Below are positions 62,288-64,000 of a DNA stretch of 64,000 bases, one piece after another. The first letter of the stretch is position 1. Every line of letters starts with the position of its first letter. The position numbers and the translations under genes are program-made. Under the pieces are notes generated by a model. That model saw only the letters and a program-made list of their open reading frames with translations, made no database searches and was not told the origin of the DNA. The DNA is from JALOLV01 sp046295175 (GTDB taxonomy: Bacteria > Bacteroidota > Bacteroidia > Cytophagales > Spirosomataceae): positions 124,001 to 188,000 of the forward strand of contig JBKBNY010000004.1 in the NCBI GenBank assembly GCA_046295175.1. Direction: 5' to 3'.

Positions 62288-64000
62288 ATGAATCAAATCG
62301 TTTACTTAGTTCCGTTATTCGGGATTATTGGATTAATTTACACTTTCTGGAAATTCAATTGGGTTTCTAAACAACCAGCGGGTGATGAAAACATGCAACG
62401 CCTTTCAGGATACATTGCCGATGGTGCAATCGCATTCTTGAAAGCAGAATGGAAAATCTTAGCAATGTTTGCATTTCCAACTGCTTTTTTACTTTTATGG
62501 TTAGGTTCTGACGAAGGTACTCCTGAGCATCCTATCCATTCTTCTCCAGTCATTGCGATAGCTTTCTTAATCGGTGCTATTTTCTCTGCTGTTGCGGGTT
62601 ACATCGGTATGAAAATCGCTACAAAAGCAAACGTTCGTACAGCTCACGCAGCACGTACTTCATTGGCAAAAGCCCTAAGCGTATCTTTTACAGGTGGTTC
62701 GGTTATGGGTATGGGCGTCGCTGGTTTAGCAATCTTAGGTTTGGGTGGTTTATTCATCCTATTCTATAATATGTTTGCGGCAGGTCAGCCATTGACATCG
62801 GTTGAAATGAAAAAAGCTATCGAAGTTTTGGCAGGTTTTTCACTTGGTGCTGAGTCAATCGCTCTTTTTGCTCGTGTGGGTGGTGGTATTTATACAAAAG
62901 CGGCTGACGTAGGTGCTGACCTTGTAGGTAAAGTTGAGGCGGGTATCCCAGAAGATGATGTTCGTAACCCAGCAACAATCGCCGATAACGTAGGTGACAA
63001 CGTAGGTGACGTAGCGGGTATGGGTGCCGATTTGTTCGGTTCTTATGTGGCTACAATTCTTGCTACGATGGTTTTAGGTCAAGAGATTGAAGTTACAGAT
63101 AATTTTGGTGGATTTTCACCAGTATTGTTACCGATGTTGATTGCTGGTTTGGGTCTAATCGCTTCTATGGTTAGTACATTCTTCGTAAGAGTAAAAGGTG
63201 AAGATTCATCGGTACAGAATGCTTTGAATATTGGTAACTGGGCTTCTATCGTCATTACATTAATCGGCTGTTATTTCTTAGTGAATTACATGTTTGACGG
63301 TATCACTGAGTTGAAATTGAGAACAAATACATTTACTCCAATGGGTGTATTTTGGGCAATTGTTGTTGGTTTAGTTGTAGGTACATTGATGTCAATCATC
63401 ACGGAATATTACACAGCAATGGGTAAACGCCCAGTTGATTCAATCGTTCAGAAATCAGGTACTGGTCACGCAACAAACATCATCGGTGGTTTAGCTGTCG
63501 GTATGGAATCTACTGTACTTCCAATCCTTGTTTTAGCTGCTGGAATTATCTTCTCTTATTCGTTTGCTGGACTTTATGGTGTTTCTATTGCTGCCGCTGG
63601 TATGATGGCAACAACAGCTATGCAGTTGGCAATCGACGCTTTTGGACCAATCGCCGATAACGCAGGTGGTATTGCAGAAATGTCGCAACTTCCAAGCGAG
63701 GTTCGTGGACGTACAGATAACTTAGATGCAGTAGGTAACACAACAGCCGCAACTGGTAAAGGATTTGCAATTGCTTCAGCAGCCTTAACTTCATTGGCTC
63801 TTTTTGCAGCATTCGTTGGTATTGCCGGTATCTCTCAAATCGATATTTACAAAGCTCCAGTATTGGCAGGTTTATTTGTTGGTGGTATGATTCCATTCAT
63901 TTTCAGTGCATTAGCAATCTCAGCGGTTGGTAAAGCAGCGATGGAAATGGTAAATGAAGTTCGTCGTCAGTTCCGTGAAATTCCAGGAATCATGGAATAC
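62288..64000 (+). CDS. hppA: K+-dependent membrane pyrophosphatase (ion pump), partial
   Basis: An open frame of 571 codons from the ATG at 62288 to the right edge; the C-terminal part is missing (full-length bacterial proteins are about 700-770). It is a multi-pass membrane pump that hydrolyses pyrophosphate to move H+ and/or Na+. The substrate-binding signature is present as DNVGDNVGDVAGMGADLFGSY, and the later GNTTAA block (near residue 481) has Ala where K+-independent enzymes have Lys, so a K+-dependent (Na+- or Na+/H+-type) pump is indicated. The ion specificity needs residues beyond those read here. It has its own -7 element. Confidence 0.95.
   Translation, partial: MNQIVYLVPLFGIIGLIYTFWKFNWVSKQPAGDENMQRLSGYIADGAIAFLKAEWKILAMFAFPTAFLLLWLGSDEGTPEHPIHSSPVIAIAFLIGAIFSAVAGYIGMKIATKANVRTAHAARTSLAKALSVSFTGGSVMGMGVAGLAILGLGGLFILFYNMFAAGQPLTSVEMKKAIEVLAGFSLGAESIALFARVGGGIYTKAADVGADLVGKVEAGIPEDDVRNPATIADNVGDNVGDVAGMGADLFGSYVATILATMVLGQEIEVTDNFGGFSPVLLPMLIAGLGLIASMVSTFFVRVKGEDSSVQNALNIGNWASIVITLIGCYFLVNYMFDGITELKLRTNTFTPMGVFWAIVVGLVVGTLMSIITEYYTAMGKRPVDSIVQKSGTGHATNIIGGLAVGMESTVLPILVLAAGIIFSYSFAGLYGVSIAAAGMMATTAMQLAIDAFGPIADNAGGIAEMSQLPSEVRGRTDNLDAVGNTTAATGKGFAIASAALTSLALFAAFVGIAGISQIDIYKAPVLAGLFVGGMIPFIFSALAISAVGKAAMEMVNEVRRQFREIPGIMEY

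Overview
The window looks like a chromosomal segment of an aerobic, AT-rich Bacteroidota bacterium, most likely a Cytophagales member (Emticicia/Spirosoma-like; this is inference). The evidence is a SusC/SusD pair, secreted proteins with type IX secretion sorting tails, a 3-coathanger C-terminal domain, several promoters of the Bacteroidota -7 type TAnnTTTG, and housekeeping genes of the expected families. No rRNA, CRISPR array, insertion sequence or prophage was seen.

Layout. 1-11179 is a pectin utilisation locus on the minus strand: kduD, kduI, susC, susD, a CE12-GH28 fusion, and a PL10 pectate lyase cut by the left edge. A divergent LacI-type regulator and a palindromic operator sit at the top of the locus. 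Together these genes would cut and deacetylate pectin outside the cell, import oligomers through SusCD, and turn the unsaturated uronate product into 2-keto-3-deoxygluconate. 11189-24000 carries a T9SS cargo protein, prs-rplY, a three-gene sugar/glycan cassette (aminotransferase, glycosyltransferase, methyltransferase), lepA, a Wzi-like outer-membrane protein and a DUF819 membrane protein. 24000-25800 holds an unusual 161-nt tRNA-like RNA with its own promoter and terminator, an Lrp/AsnC regulator, and a nucleoside-deoxyribosyltransferase/TIR-like protein fused to a winged helix. 25883-40422 is mostly core: topA, a subtilase lipoprotein, an M4 metalloprotease, aconitase, infC, thrS, a TPR lipoprotein and a methyltransferase. 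40423-46966 contains a repeat-rich gap, two tandem secreted paralogues, an EVE-domain protein, an acyl-CoA carboxylase beta subunit and a small membrane protein. 46972-55858 holds a secreted subtilase, a PIG-L deacetylase, a candidate small RNA, an orphan LytTR regulator and an FdtA/FdtB/GT2 amino-sugar cassette. 56168-64000 holds DUF2452, a Rieske lipoprotein, menE, an XRE-S24-like/Uma2 pair, an aldehyde dehydrogenase and a K+-dependent membrane pyrophosphatase cut by the right edge.

The observations most worth a second look are the tRNA-like RNA at 24050-24211, the candidate small RNA at 52502-52617, the NDT/TIR-like winged-helix protein, the XRE regulator that has lost the S24 catalytic dyad next to a Uma2 nuclease, and the thrS-infC unit lacking rpmI-rplT with a large inverted repeat between its genes.
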